Assembly (NCBI RefSeq): GCF_002251755.1
Contig: NZ_NOXT01000123.1
Location: 119,280 to 183,279 of the forward strand
Length of the DNA stretch: 64,000 nucleotides
Direction: 5' to 3'
Source of the DNA: Sandarakinorhabdus cyanobacteriorum
GTDB taxonomy: Bacteria > Pseudomonadota > Alphaproteobacteria > Sphingomonadales > Sphingomonadaceae
The notes under the pieces were generated by a model. That model made no database searches. It saw nothing but the letters and a program-made list of their open reading frames with translations, and was not told the DNA's origin. Every line of letters begins with the position of its first letter. The stretch's first letter is position 1. Both the position numbers and the translations under genes were made by a program. This document shows, one piece after another, positions 7,411 through 16,021 of the stretch.

Positions 7411-8892
7411 ATGACGAGAACAGTCGCCGACTGTATGAACGCAAGCGGCGTGGCCTTTGGAACCAGCGGCGCGCGCGGCCTGGTGACGGCGATGAGCGAC
7501 CGCGTGTGCCATGCCTACACCACTGGTTTCCTCGGGTTTCTCCAGGAAGTCGGGGCGTGGCGCCCGGGCATGCAGGTTGCGCTGGCCGGTGATTTGCGAC
7601 CGTCGACGCCGCGAATCCTGGCGGCCTGTGCCGCTGCCGTCCGCGATGCTGGCGGCCTGCCCTTGTTCTGCGGTTATCAGCCGACCCCCGCGTTGGCGGC
7701 GGCTGCCTTTGCCCGCCGAATTCCGTCTCTCATGGTCACCGGCAGCCATATCCCGGATGATCGCAACGGCATCAAGTTCTTCAGACCCGATGGCGAGGTG
7801 CTGAAGGCGGATGAAGCCGGCATGGCCCGACAAATCGTCGATCAGACGTCGAGGCAGTGGGATGAGGCTGGCGCCATGATCGATGCGGCGCCCCTGCCTA
7901 CCCCGATCGATGTCGCCACCGCCTACGTCGCCCGTTATGTCGATGTCTTCGGACCCGTCGCCCTGGCCGGTCGCCGGATTGGCATTTACCAGCATTCGGC
8001 CGTCGGTCGCGATGTGCTGGTTCAGATTCTGGCCGGATTGGGTGCCGAAGTGCTCCCACTGGGCCGATCGGAACGCTTCATCCCGGTCGACACGGAAGCG
8101 GTGCGCGCCGAGGACCAGGCGCTGGCGCGGCAGTGGGCGGCAGACCATGGCTGTGATGCCATCGCATCCACGGATGGCGACAGTGATCGCCCGCTGCTTG
8201 CCGACGAGCATGGGGAATGGCTGCGGGGCGACATTCTTGGCCTGCTCTGCGCCCGCATGCTGGGCGCCGATGTGGTGGTGACGCCGGTTTCCAGCAACAA
8301 TGTTGTTGAACGTATTCCGGCGTTCACCCGCGTCGAACGCACGCGCATTGGATCACCCTATGTGATCGCGGCGATGGATCAGGCGCGCGCCGATGGCCAG
8401 GTTGTGTGTGGCTATGAGGCCAATGGGGGCTTCCTGCTGGGCAGTGATGCGGTGATCAACGGCCGCACGCTGCCGGCACTGCCCACCCGTGATGCGGTGT
8501 TGCCAATCGTGGCGGCGTTAGTCGCCGCCGGCACGCGGGGTCTGGCAGCGCTTGTCCGCGCTCTTCCGCCCGGCGTGACCCACAGTGACAGGCTGCCGGA
8601 TTTTGCGGCCGGCCGCCGCGACGCGCTTATGGACTGGCTGTTGCCGCCTGACGTGGCGGAGCGGGATGCACGGCTCGCCGCGACTTTTGGTCCGATTACC
8701 GGCGCCGCGCTGGAACAGGTCAACCTCACCGATGGCGTGCGGATGCTGTTCGCCAACGGCCGCGTCATCCACTTGCGTGGGTCCGGCAATGCCCCGGAGC
8801 TGCGCTGCTACACCGAAGCGGAATCACCTTCGGTCGCAGCAGCCATGAACGGCCGCAGCCTTGCATTGGTCGCGGAGCGGTTTCCCGGCTGA
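7411..8892 (+). CDS. manB: Phosphomannomutase
   Basis: The 493-residue alpha-D-phosphohexomutase interconverts mannose-6-phosphate and mannose-1-phosphate, feeding GDP-mannose for the capsule. It shows FGTSGARGL (residues 16-24), the phosphoserine loop TGSHIP (110-115, S112), the Mg loop DGDSDRP (255-261) and the sugar loop GYEANGG (334-340). The serine loop reads TGSHIP rather than the commoner TASHNP, as in some CpsG-like enzymes. It opens the capsule locus, whose ManC, Gmd and Rmd-like enzymes use its product. Confidence 0.88.
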   Translation: MTRTVADCMNASGVAFGTSGARGLVTAMSDRVCHAYTTGFLGFLQEVGAWRPGMQVALAGDLRPSTPRILAACAAAVRDAGGLPLFCGYQPTPALAAAAFARRIPSLMVTGSHIPDDRNGIKFFRPDGEVLKADEAGMARQIVDQTSRQWDEAGAMIDAAPLPTPIDVATAYVARYVDVFGPVALAGRRIGIYQHSAVGRDVLVQILAGLGAEVLPLGRSERFIPVDTEAVRAEDQALARQWAADHGCDAIASTDGDSDRPLLADEHGEWLRGDILGLLCARMLGADVVVTPVSSNNVVERIPAFTRVERTRIGSPYVIAAMDQARADGQVVCGYEANGGFLLGSDAVINGRTLPALPTRDAVLPIVAALVAAGTRGLAALVRALPPGVTHSDRLPDFAAGRRDALMDWLLPPDVAERDARLAATFGPITGAALEQVNLTDGVRMLFANGRVIHLRGSGNAPELRCYTEAESPSVAAAMNGRSLALVAERFPG

Positions 8893-8897
8893 GCTGT

Positions 8898-10076
8898 TCA
8901 GCCGCCCAGCTGGTGTAGAAAACCCTCAACCCGGCTGAAATGGCTCTGCCAGTCAGGGGCGCGATAATGCTTAAGCCGATCCAACTGGTCGGCGCGGGCA
9001 GTGCTGCCGGGCAGGGCATAGGCCATGATGGCCGCACGCCATGCCGCAACATCATCGGGCGGCAGCAGGATGGGAACGCCCTGGCCGATTTCGCGGAACA
9101 CCGGCAGGTCTGACGCGATGACGGGTACGTTGGCGGCCAATGCCTCTGCCAGCGGCAGGCCATAGCCCTCGGCCCAGCTGGGGAAGAGCAAGGCGCGCGC
9201 GCCAGCCAGCCGATCGGCAATGCCGGCATCATCCAGCGCCCCTGTCTCGCACACGCGGCTGCCGAAGCCACCGGCATCCAGCCGCGCCAGCACGTCTTCA
9301 CATGCCCAGCCCCGCCGGCCGATGATAAGCAGCCGTGGTGCGTCCTCGCCATATTGCGCCAACAGATGAGCCCATAAATCCAGCAGCAGCGCGTGATTCT
9401 TTCGGCCTTCGATGGTGCCCAGGATGATGAAGTCATTGCGATCAACCCGCTGCATCGGCACAGGCAGGTGAGGGGTGCCTGGCCAGGCCACCAGCGTGGG
9501 TGGCAGCTGCTTTGCCTGACCGGCGGCAAATTGCGCCAGCGTGTCGATTGTGTCCTGGCTGTTGCCGATGATCGCGCCGGCAATGGCCAAAGCCGCCGTC
9601 ATGCGGGCATGGTGGCGATCAGCTTCGCCAGCCCGGCAATATTCGGGATGAGTGATCGGGATCAGATCATGCACCATCAAGACGGGCCTGACCTTGGCGG
9701 CAGCGACCCAGTCAGCCAGGCCGGGCAGATCCAGCCCGGTGTGGCCCACATTCAGCCACAGGCGTCCGCGGCCCGGCAAGGAACGCCAATTGCCGGGGCC
9801 ATGACGCAGGAACCAAGATGCCAGCTGCAGGCGCTGCCAGGACAGCGACGCCGGTGGGTCTTCGGGCTGGCCGAGCGACCGGAACAGGGCGCGCGAGGCT
9901 GCCACGCCCAGTACGTGGCGACCGTGACGATGGAGCAGCGTGGCCTGCGCACGATCGCCGAAATGCGCCAGCCAGGCCATGCAGATGCGATCGATGCCGG
10001 TCGGGCGCACCCCGGACCAGCGCCGCCACAGCATCCGCGACACATCCAGCAGATAGGGCGCATCATTGTCGCGCAT
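8898..10076 (-). CDS. GT4 family glycosyltransferase
   Basis: The 392-residue protein is a GT-B fold retaining glycosyltransferase of family GT4. The N-terminal domain carries GVRPTGIDRICMAWLAHF and the C-terminal nucleotide-sugar site carries EGRKNHALLLDLW and the EX7E motif WAEGYGLPLAEALAANVPV (about residues 318-336). It probably adds a mannose- or rhamnose-type sugar in capsule synthesis, but donor and acceptor cannot be read from sequence. It lies 10 bp downstream of the wza-like gene on the same strand. Confidence 0.85.
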   Translation of the reverse strand: MRDNDAPYLLDVSRMLWRRWSGVRPTGIDRICMAWLAHFGDRAQATLLHRHGRHVLGVAASRALFRSLGQPEDPPASLSWQRLQLASWFLRHGPGNWRSLPGRGRLWLNVGHTGLDLPGLADWVAAAKVRPVLMVHDLIPITHPEYCRAGEADRHHARMTAALAIAGAIIGNSQDTIDTLAQFAAGQAKQLPPTLVAWPGTPHLPVPMQRVDRNDFIILGTIEGRKNHALLLDLWAHLLAQYGEDAPRLLIIGRRGWACEDVLARLDAGGFGSRVCETGALDDAGIADRLAGARALLFPSWAEGYGLPLAEALAANVPVIASDLPVFREIGQGVPILLPPDDVAAWRAAIMAYALPGSTARADQLDRLKHYRAPDWQSHFSRVEGFLHQLGG

Positions 10077-10086
10077 TGGCGGTTGG

Positions 10087-11265
10087 TCAGTCCTGCTGCT
10101 GGACCACCGTCGTCACCGTTGCGATCGGCAGGATCGTTTGGGAAACGATGCCCACGAACCGCTGCAGTTCGGCGATCGGGGCATTGGTGATGTAGACCAG
10201 ATCCTTGTCGCTCATGCGGAACTGCTGGGCGAGGAAATAGACCGCCGGATCCTTCAGATCGAAGCTGTAGATGACCGGGACGCGCTGGCCACCTGGCGTT
10301 TCCGGGTCTTCCCAGCGGAACAGGAAGACACCGCGCGGGTTGGCCCGCCCATCCTGCAGGCCCCCAATGCGGCCGAGCGCCTGGGACAATGTGATGCCCA
10401 TCGCTTCAAAGCGAATCTCATCGTTGCGGCCCGCAGCGCCAAGCACCGTGAAGCTGTAGGGTTGGTGCAGTGCAGTCACCACATCATCCTTGGCCAGCAC
10501 GATGTTGTTGTCGCCGCGCTCGATGATGTCGCTGAGAGCCATGCGATGGATCCGGCCAGCGCGGGTGACCTGAATGGTTGTAAGGTTGACGGGCGGCTTT
10601 ACGCCGCCTACCTGGGCCAGCGCGTCCAGCAGCCGCTCGCCGCGCGGCGTAAGCGGCAGGCGCGCCGATTGGCCAACCTCGCCAACCACGGTCACGGTTG
10701 CCGTGGCGTTGCGCACCAGACGGACCAGCACCTGGGGCGCATTGGCGCGGCCACGCAGGCGGCGAACGATGTCGGTTTCGATGTCCCGCAAGGTGCGACC
10801 GCCGGCCGGTACGGCGCCGGCAAAGGGCACGTTGATGGTGCCGTCGGGGCTGACCAGCAATTCCGGCAGGGTGCTCGGCCGTGCCGTGTTGATCGCCGTG
10901 CCGATGCGGGTATCGGATGCGGGTCCGCCGAAGAGCGTGGCGGGCGGTGCCTCCCAGATGGTGACTTCCAGGGCATCACCCACACCCACCACGGTGCCCA
11001 CCGGCAGGGCGCCGGCCAGCACATCGGCAAAGGCTGGCCAGGGGGCTGGCGCCTTTAACTGGGCCGCCATGTCACCACGCACCTGGACGACCTTGATCGG
11101 GCTCGCCTGTTGATCAGGTCCGGCCGGAACCGACCCGCCCCGCAGGACGGCTTGGCGCCCGGGCCCGAATGGCTGGCACGCGCTCAGCGTCAATCCGGCC
11201 AGCAGAGACAACAGCAGGCTGCGAGAGAAGATCGGCGATGTCATGGTTACTCGACTGGTTGGCAT
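10087..11265 (-). CDS. Polysaccharide export outer-membrane lipoprotein (Wza/KpsD/BexD type)
   Basis: The 392-residue protein has a lipoprotein signal with lipobox LSAC (about residues 25-28), then a Poly_export domain (GVGDALEVTIWEAP ... VSPDGTINVPFAG) and SLBB-type domains (VTVVGEVGQSARLPL, PYSFTVLGAAGRN). Such proteins form the octameric outer-membrane channel for capsule export and pair with a KpsE-type inner-membrane protein, here 13358-14575. The start at 11265 is preferred because GAAGG precedes it; an ATG at 11244 is the alternative. It is divergent from manC across a 607-bp control region. Confidence 0.88.
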   Translation of the reverse strand: MPTSRVTMTSPIFSRSLLLSLLAGLTLSACQPFGPGRQAVLRGGSVPAGPDQQASPIKVVQVRGDMAAQLKAPAPWPAFADVLAGALPVGTVVGVGDALEVTIWEAPPATLFGGPASDTRIGTAINTARPSTLPELLVSPDGTINVPFAGAVPAGGRTLRDIETDIVRRLRGRANAPQVLVRLVRNATATVTVVGEVGQSARLPLTPRGERLLDALAQVGGVKPPVNLTTIQVTRAGRIHRMALSDIIERGDNNIVLAKDDVVTALHQPYSFTVLGAAGRNDEIRFEAMGITLSQALGRIGGLQDGRANPRGVFLFRWEDPETPGGQRVPVIYSFDLKDPAVYFLAQQFRMSDKDLVYITNAPIAELQRFVGIVSQTILPIATVTTVVQQQD

Positions 11266-11499
11266 GGGGCCTTCGCGCGTCTTGCCAGGCTCAAGCCAGC
11301 CATTCGGACCGGATCCGGTGGTCCTGACGTCTAGAGCGCTGCAACGGCCATGGCCCATGGCATCACTGGCGTGGCTTGTCAAAACCCTCACCGGACGTCA
11401 CCAGGGCGCCTGTTGACAAGACTTTGACGCAATTTCGGGTAACCGAAGCCTATTCGCGGCAAACCGAAAACGGCGCAGCTCGGGCGGTCGTTCGTCCAC

Positions 11500-11527
11500 T
11501 TGACGACTGCAACCGATGCCCTATAGA
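11500..11527 (+). promoter_or_regulatory. Putative sigma-70 promoter for manC
   Basis: TTGACG (11500-11505), a 16-bp spacer and TATAGA (11522-11527) give a good sigma-70 match pointing at manC. The ATG is about 340 bases downstream, so the transcript would carry a long leader including the palindrome at 11619. Confidence 0.5.
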
Positions 11528-11618
11528 ACCGCATTCTGCCTTACGAGATGGTCATGCAGCCAGGCTTGGGACGCGAGACAAGGTTCCGCCGGCGATGTGG
11601 GTCAACCACTGGCGGGGA

Positions 11619-11641
11619 TGACAGTGCGAGTCGAACTGTCA
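11619..11641. promoter_or_regulatory. 23-bp near-perfect palindrome
   Basis: The arms TGACAGT (11619-11625) and ACTGTCA (11635-11641), plus the inner CGA/TCG, pair about a central G at 11630; 10 of 11 base pairs match. It looks like a dimeric regulator's operator or a leader hairpin in the wza-manC gap. Confidence 0.6.
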
Positions 11642-11857
11642 CATTCTGGGCGTAGGAGAGCCTACCGGCACTCCATGTGCCGCAGTGCGACAGGATCGGA
11701 ACCGGGGCATCGGTGCTGTGGCCGCTTTGAGCAGGAAATGAGAAGCGCGTTTGAAACGTTGATTGGGATGAAGAGACAACGTGCGGGAACGGCTGGGCTT
11801 GCCATCAGCGCCATTTTCGAGCGGTGCCTGCACACGATCACGACGGACGCCTGATTT

Positions 11858-11863
11858 GGAAGG
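11858..11863 (+). promoter_or_regulatory. Ribosome-binding site deciding the manC start
   Basis: GGAAGG abuts an ATG at 11864 and lies nine bases before the ATG at 11873. Only the second spacing is normal, so translation should begin at 11873. Confidence 0.6.
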
Positions 11864-11872
11864 ATGCCCGAT

Positions 11873-13315
11873 ATGACCGGACCCAAGATCCACCCCGTCA
11901 TCCTTTGCGGTGGTGCCGGCACGCGCCTGTGGCCCACCTCGCGCCGCAACCAGCCCAAGCAATTCGCCATGGTGATCGACGGCTATAGCCTGTTCCAGCA
12001 TGCGATCCGCATGGTCGACGCCGAGGCGTTTGCCGCCCCTGTTGTGGTCACCGGCGCCGATCAGCGTTTCCGGGTTATGGAGCAGATGGGCCGCATCGAG
12101 CGCGCTCCGGGTGTCATCATCGTGGAGCCGGACGCCCGCAACACGGCGCCGGCAGTGTTGTCCGCAGCCCTGCACCTGCACAGCGTTGATTCCGACGCGC
12201 TCATGCTGGTGCTGCCGTCCGATCACCGGATTCCGGACGGCGAGGGCTTCCGGGCTGCGGTTGCTGCTGCAGCCGATCGTGCTGCCGCGGGCGATCTGGT
12301 CACGTTCGGCATCCGCCCCGTTCGGCCGGAAACCGGCTATGGCTATCTTGAGCTCAGTGATCCTTCGGCCATGGCCGCAGGCGTTCCGCAGTCGCTCGTG
12401 CGCTTTGTCGAAAAGCCAGACGCGATCAAGGCGCAGGCCATGGTGGACGCAGGCCGGCATCTCTGGAACGCGGGTATTTTCCTGATGTCGGTCCGGGCTG
12501 TCATTGCGGCCTATGGGGCCCATGCACCGGACATTCTCGCCGCCGTTGACGATGCTGTGGCCGAAGCGCGCACGGAAGGCGGGTTCCTACTGCTTGGCAA
12601 GCGTGGTTGGCTGCAGGCCACCAGCATCTCGGTCGATTTCGCCATCATGGAAAAGGCGAGCAATCTTGCGGTCATGCCCTACAATGGTGCTTGGAGCGAT
12701 CTGGGTGACTGGGCCAGCGTGTGGCGCGATGGCGGGCCGGACGATGAGGGCAATCTGCTCGTCGGTGACAGTCTGGCCTTTGACTGTCGCGACAGCATGA
12801 TTCGCAGCGAAGTGCCGGACCAGATGGTGGTGGGCCTCGATCTTGACCAGATGGTGGTCGTGGCCACCAATGACGCCGTGCTGGTTGCGCCGCGCACGTC
12901 TAGTCAACGCCTCTCGATGGTGGTGAACGAACTGCGCAAGCGAGAACGCGCCGAAGCAGATCGTGGCCGGCGGGATCATCGTCCGTGGGGCTGGTATGAA
13001 AGCGTTGCAGTGCGGGAAGGTTTCCAGGTCAAGCAGATCGTAGTGAGCCCGCATCAGGCGCTGTCGCTGCAATCCCATAACCATCGCGCCGAACACTGGA
13101 TCATCCTGTCGGGTAATGCCCGCATCACCATCGATGACGGCATTCAGGACATCGGTGCCGGCGGCTACGTGTTCATCCCCCTCGGTGCCATTCACCGGCT
13201 GGAGAATGTGACCGATGAACCGGTGGTGATGGTGGAAGTCCAGATCGGCAACTATCTAGGCGAGGATGACATTATCCGCTATTCCGACCGCTACGCACGG
13301 GTTGAGGCCGTTTGA
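11873..13315 (+). CDS. manC: Mannose-1-phosphate guanylyltransferase / mannose-6-phosphate isomerase
   Basis: The 480-residue bifunctional type II enzyme makes GDP-mannose and, through its C-terminal cupin, can interconvert fructose-6-P and mannose-6-P. The pyrophosphorylase signature LCGGAGTRLWP is at residues 11-21, FVEKP near 183, and the isomerase motif QSHNHRAEHWIILSG near 400. Length is typical. Together with phosphomannomutase it supplies GDP-mannose to Gmd. The start was moved to 11873 on ribosome-site spacing. Confidence 0.93.
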   Translation: MTGPKIHPVILCGGAGTRLWPTSRRNQPKQFAMVIDGYSLFQHAIRMVDAEAFAAPVVVTGADQRFRVMEQMGRIERAPGVIIVEPDARNTAPAVLSAALHLHSVDSDALMLVLPSDHRIPDGEGFRAAVAAAADRAAAGDLVTFGIRPVRPETGYGYLELSDPSAMAAGVPQSLVRFVEKPDAIKAQAMVDAGRHLWNAGIFLMSVRAVIAAYGAHAPDILAAVDDAVAEARTEGGFLLLGKRGWLQATSISVDFAIMEKASNLAVMPYNGAWSDLGDWASVWRDGGPDDEGNLLVGDSLAFDCRDSMIRSEVPDQMVVGLDLDQMVVVATNDAVLVAPRTSSQRLSMVVNELRKRERAEADRGRRDHRPWGWYESVAVREGFQVKQIVVSPHQALSLQSHNHRAEHWIILSGNARITIDDGIQDIGAGGYVFIPLGAIHRLENVTDEPVVMVEVQIGNYLGEDDIIRYSDRYARVEAV

Positions 13316-13357
13316 GCCGGGGCGCCCGACAGCGCAGCAGGATCATTTATCAGCCTC

Positions 13358-14575
13358 ATGACGTCACAACCTGAACCACTGTCCCCCGCGGCGGACGTGA
13401 TTGCCATTGATCCCTCAAGTCGCCAGCTGCACGCTTCAGCCGGCGGCGTGTCCACTGAGGCCCGCGCACCCAATTTGGTCTTGCGCTGGTTGCGGAAACA
13501 GGGGCCGCTGTTCTGGGTCACGGTTCTGGTGCCGGCGCTGCTCGCCGGCTTGTATTTTGGCTTGCTTGCGTCCGACGTCTATATCTCGGAAAGCCGCTTT
13601 GTCGTGCGCAGCCCGGAAAAGCCGGCTCGGTCGGGGCTGGGCATGCTGCTCAGCACGGCCGGTTTTTCCAACGCCAGCGAGGAAGTGCGCGCGGCGCAGG
13701 GCTTCATCGAATCCCGCGATGCCCTCAGCAGCCTGGAACGTGACGCCCTGGCCCGCAAGGCCTGGGGCAATGATCACATCAGCCTGTTCAACCGGTTCGA
13801 TCCGATCGGCATCGCTGGCTCGTTCGAAGAGTTGTACTTGTATTACTCAGGCAAGGTTGGTGCCGAATATGACACCGAAACCGGCATCACCACGCTGACC
13901 GTGCGGGCTTTCTCGCCTCAGGATGCGCAGGCGATTAACCGCCGCCTGCTCGAAGGGGCTGAGGCTCTGGTGAACCGGCTGAACCAGCGTGGCCAGAGCG
14001 ATCTGGTGCGCTATGCCGAAGGCGAAGTGGAGGATGCGCGCATTCAGGCCCGCAATGCGGCCCTGGCACTGGCCTCCTATCGCAACCAGTCTGGCGTCCT
14101 TGATCCCGAACGTCAGGGCACTGTGCAGCTGCAAATGGTGTCAAAGCTGCAGGACGAGCTGATCGGCGCGCGCATGCAACTGCTGCAATTGTCGGAGGCC
14201 GCTGCGCAGAACCCGCAGATCCCGCTGCTGAAGATCCGCATTGCCGGGCTTCGGAAGGCGATCGATGAACAGATTGGCCAGGTGGCTGGCAATTCCAAAT
14301 CGCTTTCAGCCACTGCCGTCCAGTATCAGCGCTTGCAACTGCAGCGCGAATACAGCGATCGCCGGCTTGCCGCCGCGCTGGCCGCCCTGCAGGATGCCCG
14401 CAACGAGGCCCGCCGGCAGAGCGCCTATGTGGAACGCGTGGCTCAGCCCAGCCTCCCCGACGCTGCGATGGAGCCGCGTCGCATCCGTGGGTTCCTGGCC
14501 ACGCTGACCGTGGGCCTGGTGGCTTGGGGCATCCTGTCCATGCTGCTGGCTGGCGTCAGGGAACACAAGGGATGA
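13358..14575 (+). CDS. kpsE: Capsule export inner-membrane protein (KpsE/CtrB/BexC type)
   Basis: The 405-residue protein has one membrane helix near residues 50-70, a long periplasmic coiled-coil section (about 190-370, with RNQSGVLDPE and LRKAIDEQIGQV) and a C-terminal helix (about 375-398). This is the polysaccharide co-polymerase-3 architecture that bridges the KpsMT transporter and the outer-membrane channel. It lacks a kinase domain, as expected for ABC-dependent capsules. Its stop overlaps the kpsM start (ATGA). Confidence 0.88.
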   Translation: MTSQPEPLSPAADVIAIDPSSRQLHASAGGVSTEARAPNLVLRWLRKQGPLFWVTVLVPALLAGLYFGLLASDVYISESRFVVRSPEKPARSGLGMLLSTAGFSNASEEVRAAQGFIESRDALSSLERDALARKAWGNDHISLFNRFDPIGIAGSFEELYLYYSGKVGAEYDTETGITTLTVRAFSPQDAQAINRRLLEGAEALVNRLNQRGQSDLVRYAEGEVEDARIQARNAALALASYRNQSGVLDPERQGTVQLQMVSKLQDELIGARMQLLQLSEAAAQNPQIPLLKIRIAGLRKAIDEQIGQVAGNSKSLSATAVQYQRLQLQREYSDRRLAAALAALQDARNEARRQSAYVERVAQPSLPDAAMEPRRIRGFLATLTVGLVAWGILSMLLAGVREHKG

Positions 14576-15366
14576 ACAGTGGCGGCGATTCGCTGGCTGC
14601 CGCTTGGGCAATCCAGCGGCGGGTCATCGGCGCCTTGCTGATGCGCGAGATCCTCACTCGCTATGGCCGTCACAACATCGGCTTCCTCTGGCTGTTTGCC
14701 GAACCGATGATGTTCACCTTGGGCGTGGCGGCGCTGTGGACGGCAGCGGGAGCCCACCGCATGTCCAACTTGCCGATCGTTGCGTTCGCGCTGACCGGCT
14801 ATTCTCTGGTGCTGCTGTGGCGATCGATGCCAACCCGGTGTATTTCGGCGATCGAACCCAACCTGTCGCTACTTTATCACCGCAACGTCAAGATTGCCGA
14901 TGTGTTCTTCGCCCGGCTGATTCTGGAGGCCGGCGGCACCACGATTTCCTTTGTCATCCTCACGCTGGTATTTTGGCTTGGGGGCTGGATCAAGCCGCCG
15001 GAGGACGTGCTTCAGGTCGCCTGTGGCTGGTTCATGATGGGCTGGTTCGGCATTGGCCTGGGGCTGACGATGGGTGTGCTGTCGTGGAAGAGCGAGATCA
15101 TCGAGAAGATCTGGCACCCGGCTGCCTATCTGCTGTTCCCGCTGTCGGGCGCGGCTTTCCTCGTCGATTCCCTGCCGCCCATCGGGCAGGACGTGGTGCT
15201 GCTGCTGCCGATGGTGCACGCCACCGAATTCCTGCGCGAAGGCTTTTTCGGATCGGTGATCCGCGCCCATTATGATCTGACCTATATGGCCGCATGGAAC
15301 GCCGGATTGAGCGTGACCGGCCTTCTGCTGCTGCGCTCCATCGCCAGCCAGGTGCGCCCGGAATGA
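14572..15366 (+). CDS. kpsM: Capsular polysaccharide ABC transporter permease (KpsM-like)
   Basis: The 264-residue ABC-2 type permease has six predicted helices and typical features: LLMREILTRYGRHNIGFLW (residues 22-40), HRNVKIADVFFAR and the C-terminal PMVHATEFLREGFFG. It forms the channel that carries lipid-linked capsule across the inner membrane. Both ends overlap neighbouring genes by four bases, so kpsE-kpsM-kpsT are translationally coupled. Confidence 0.92.
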   Translation: MNSGGDSLAAAWAIQRRVIGALLMREILTRYGRHNIGFLWLFAEPMMFTLGVAALWTAAGAHRMSNLPIVAFALTGYSLVLLWRSMPTRCISAIEPNLSLLYHRNVKIADVFFARLILEAGGTTISFVILTLVFWLGGWIKPPEDVLQVACGWFMMGWFGIGLGLTMGVLSWKSEIIEKIWHPAAYLLFPLSGAAFLVDSLPPIGQDVVLLLPMVHATEFLREGFFGSVIRAHYDLTYMAAWNAGLSVTGLLLLRSIASQVRPE

Positions 15367-16016
15367 TAAGGCTGTCGGGCGTCTCCAAATCCTATGGAAC
15401 CGCATCGGGGCCGGTGCGGGTGCTGCAGGGCGTCGATTTCCAGGTCAACCGCGGCGAATCCGTGGGCATCCTCGGTCGCAACGGCGCCGGTAAGTCCACG
15501 CTGATCCGTATCATCAGCGGCGCCGAGACGCCCGATGCCGGCACCATCGATCGCCGCATGTCGGTCTCGTGGCCGCTGGCCTTCACCGGCGCCTTCCAGA
15601 CATCGCTGACCGGCATCGACAATCTGCGCTTCATCTGCCGCGTCTATGGCGTCGATACCGAACGGCACATTCCCTATGTCGAGGAATTCAGCGAGCTGGG
15701 CGTGTACCTGCGCGAACCGGTGCGCAGCTATTCGTCGGGCATGCAGGCGCGGCTGGCCTTCGCCCTGTCGATGGTGATCGAATTCGACTGTTTCCTGATC
15801 GACGAGATCGTGGCCGTGGGTGATAGCCGCTTCCAGGCCAAGTGCCACGAGGAATTGTTCGTCAAGCGCGCCGACCGGGCGCGGATCATCGTGTCGCACG
15901 ATCCGGGGTATATCCGCAGCCATTGCGATCGCGCCGTGGTGCTGCAGGGCGGCAAGCTGCACGCGTTCGACACGCTTGACGACGCCTACAGCTATTACAC
16001 CGAGATGATGGCCTGA
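15363..16016 (+). CDS. kpsT: Capsular polysaccharide ABC transporter ATPase (KpsT-like)
   Basis: The 217-residue nucleotide-binding subunit energises capsule export. Walker A GRNGAGKST (about residues 39-47), the signature YSSGMQARLAFALS (about 123-136), Walker B CFLIDEIVAVGD and the H-loop VSHD are present. The short length and the YSSGM signature are characteristic of the KpsT/Wzt subfamily. It lacks a C-terminal carbohydrate-binding domain. Confidence 0.93.
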   Translation: MIRLSGVSKSYGTASGPVRVLQGVDFQVNRGESVGILGRNGAGKSTLIRIISGAETPDAGTIDRRMSVSWPLAFTGAFQTSLTGIDNLRFICRVYGVDTERHIPYVEEFSELGVYLREPVRSYSSGMQARLAFALSMVIEFDCFLIDEIVAVGDSRFQAKCHEELFVKRADRARIIVSHDPGYIRSHCDRAVVLQGGKLHAFDTLDDAYSYYTEMMA

Positions 16017-16021
16017 TCGCC

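Larger units (their letters stand above)
11266..11872. other. 607-bp divergent control region of the capsule locus
   Basis: No protein-coding gene is supported here. The stretch separates the divergent wza-like and manC genes and holds an 8-bp inverted repeat (CTTGTCAA 11375-11382, TTGACAAG 11413-11420), a sigma-70-like promoter (11500-11527), a 23-bp near-perfect palindrome (11619-11641) and a 5-bp-stem hairpin GTAGG-AGAG-CCTAC (11652-11665). If the promoter at 11500 drives manC, the leader would be about 340 nt. Confidence 0.6.

Noticed and set aside
11266-11872. JUMPstart/ops element expected before capsule genes
   Set aside because: No GGCGGTAGCGT-like ops sequence is present on either strand.
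11639-12523. Open frame antisense to manC extending into the control region
   Set aside because: Its product is antisense to a well-supported enzyme and has no family features.
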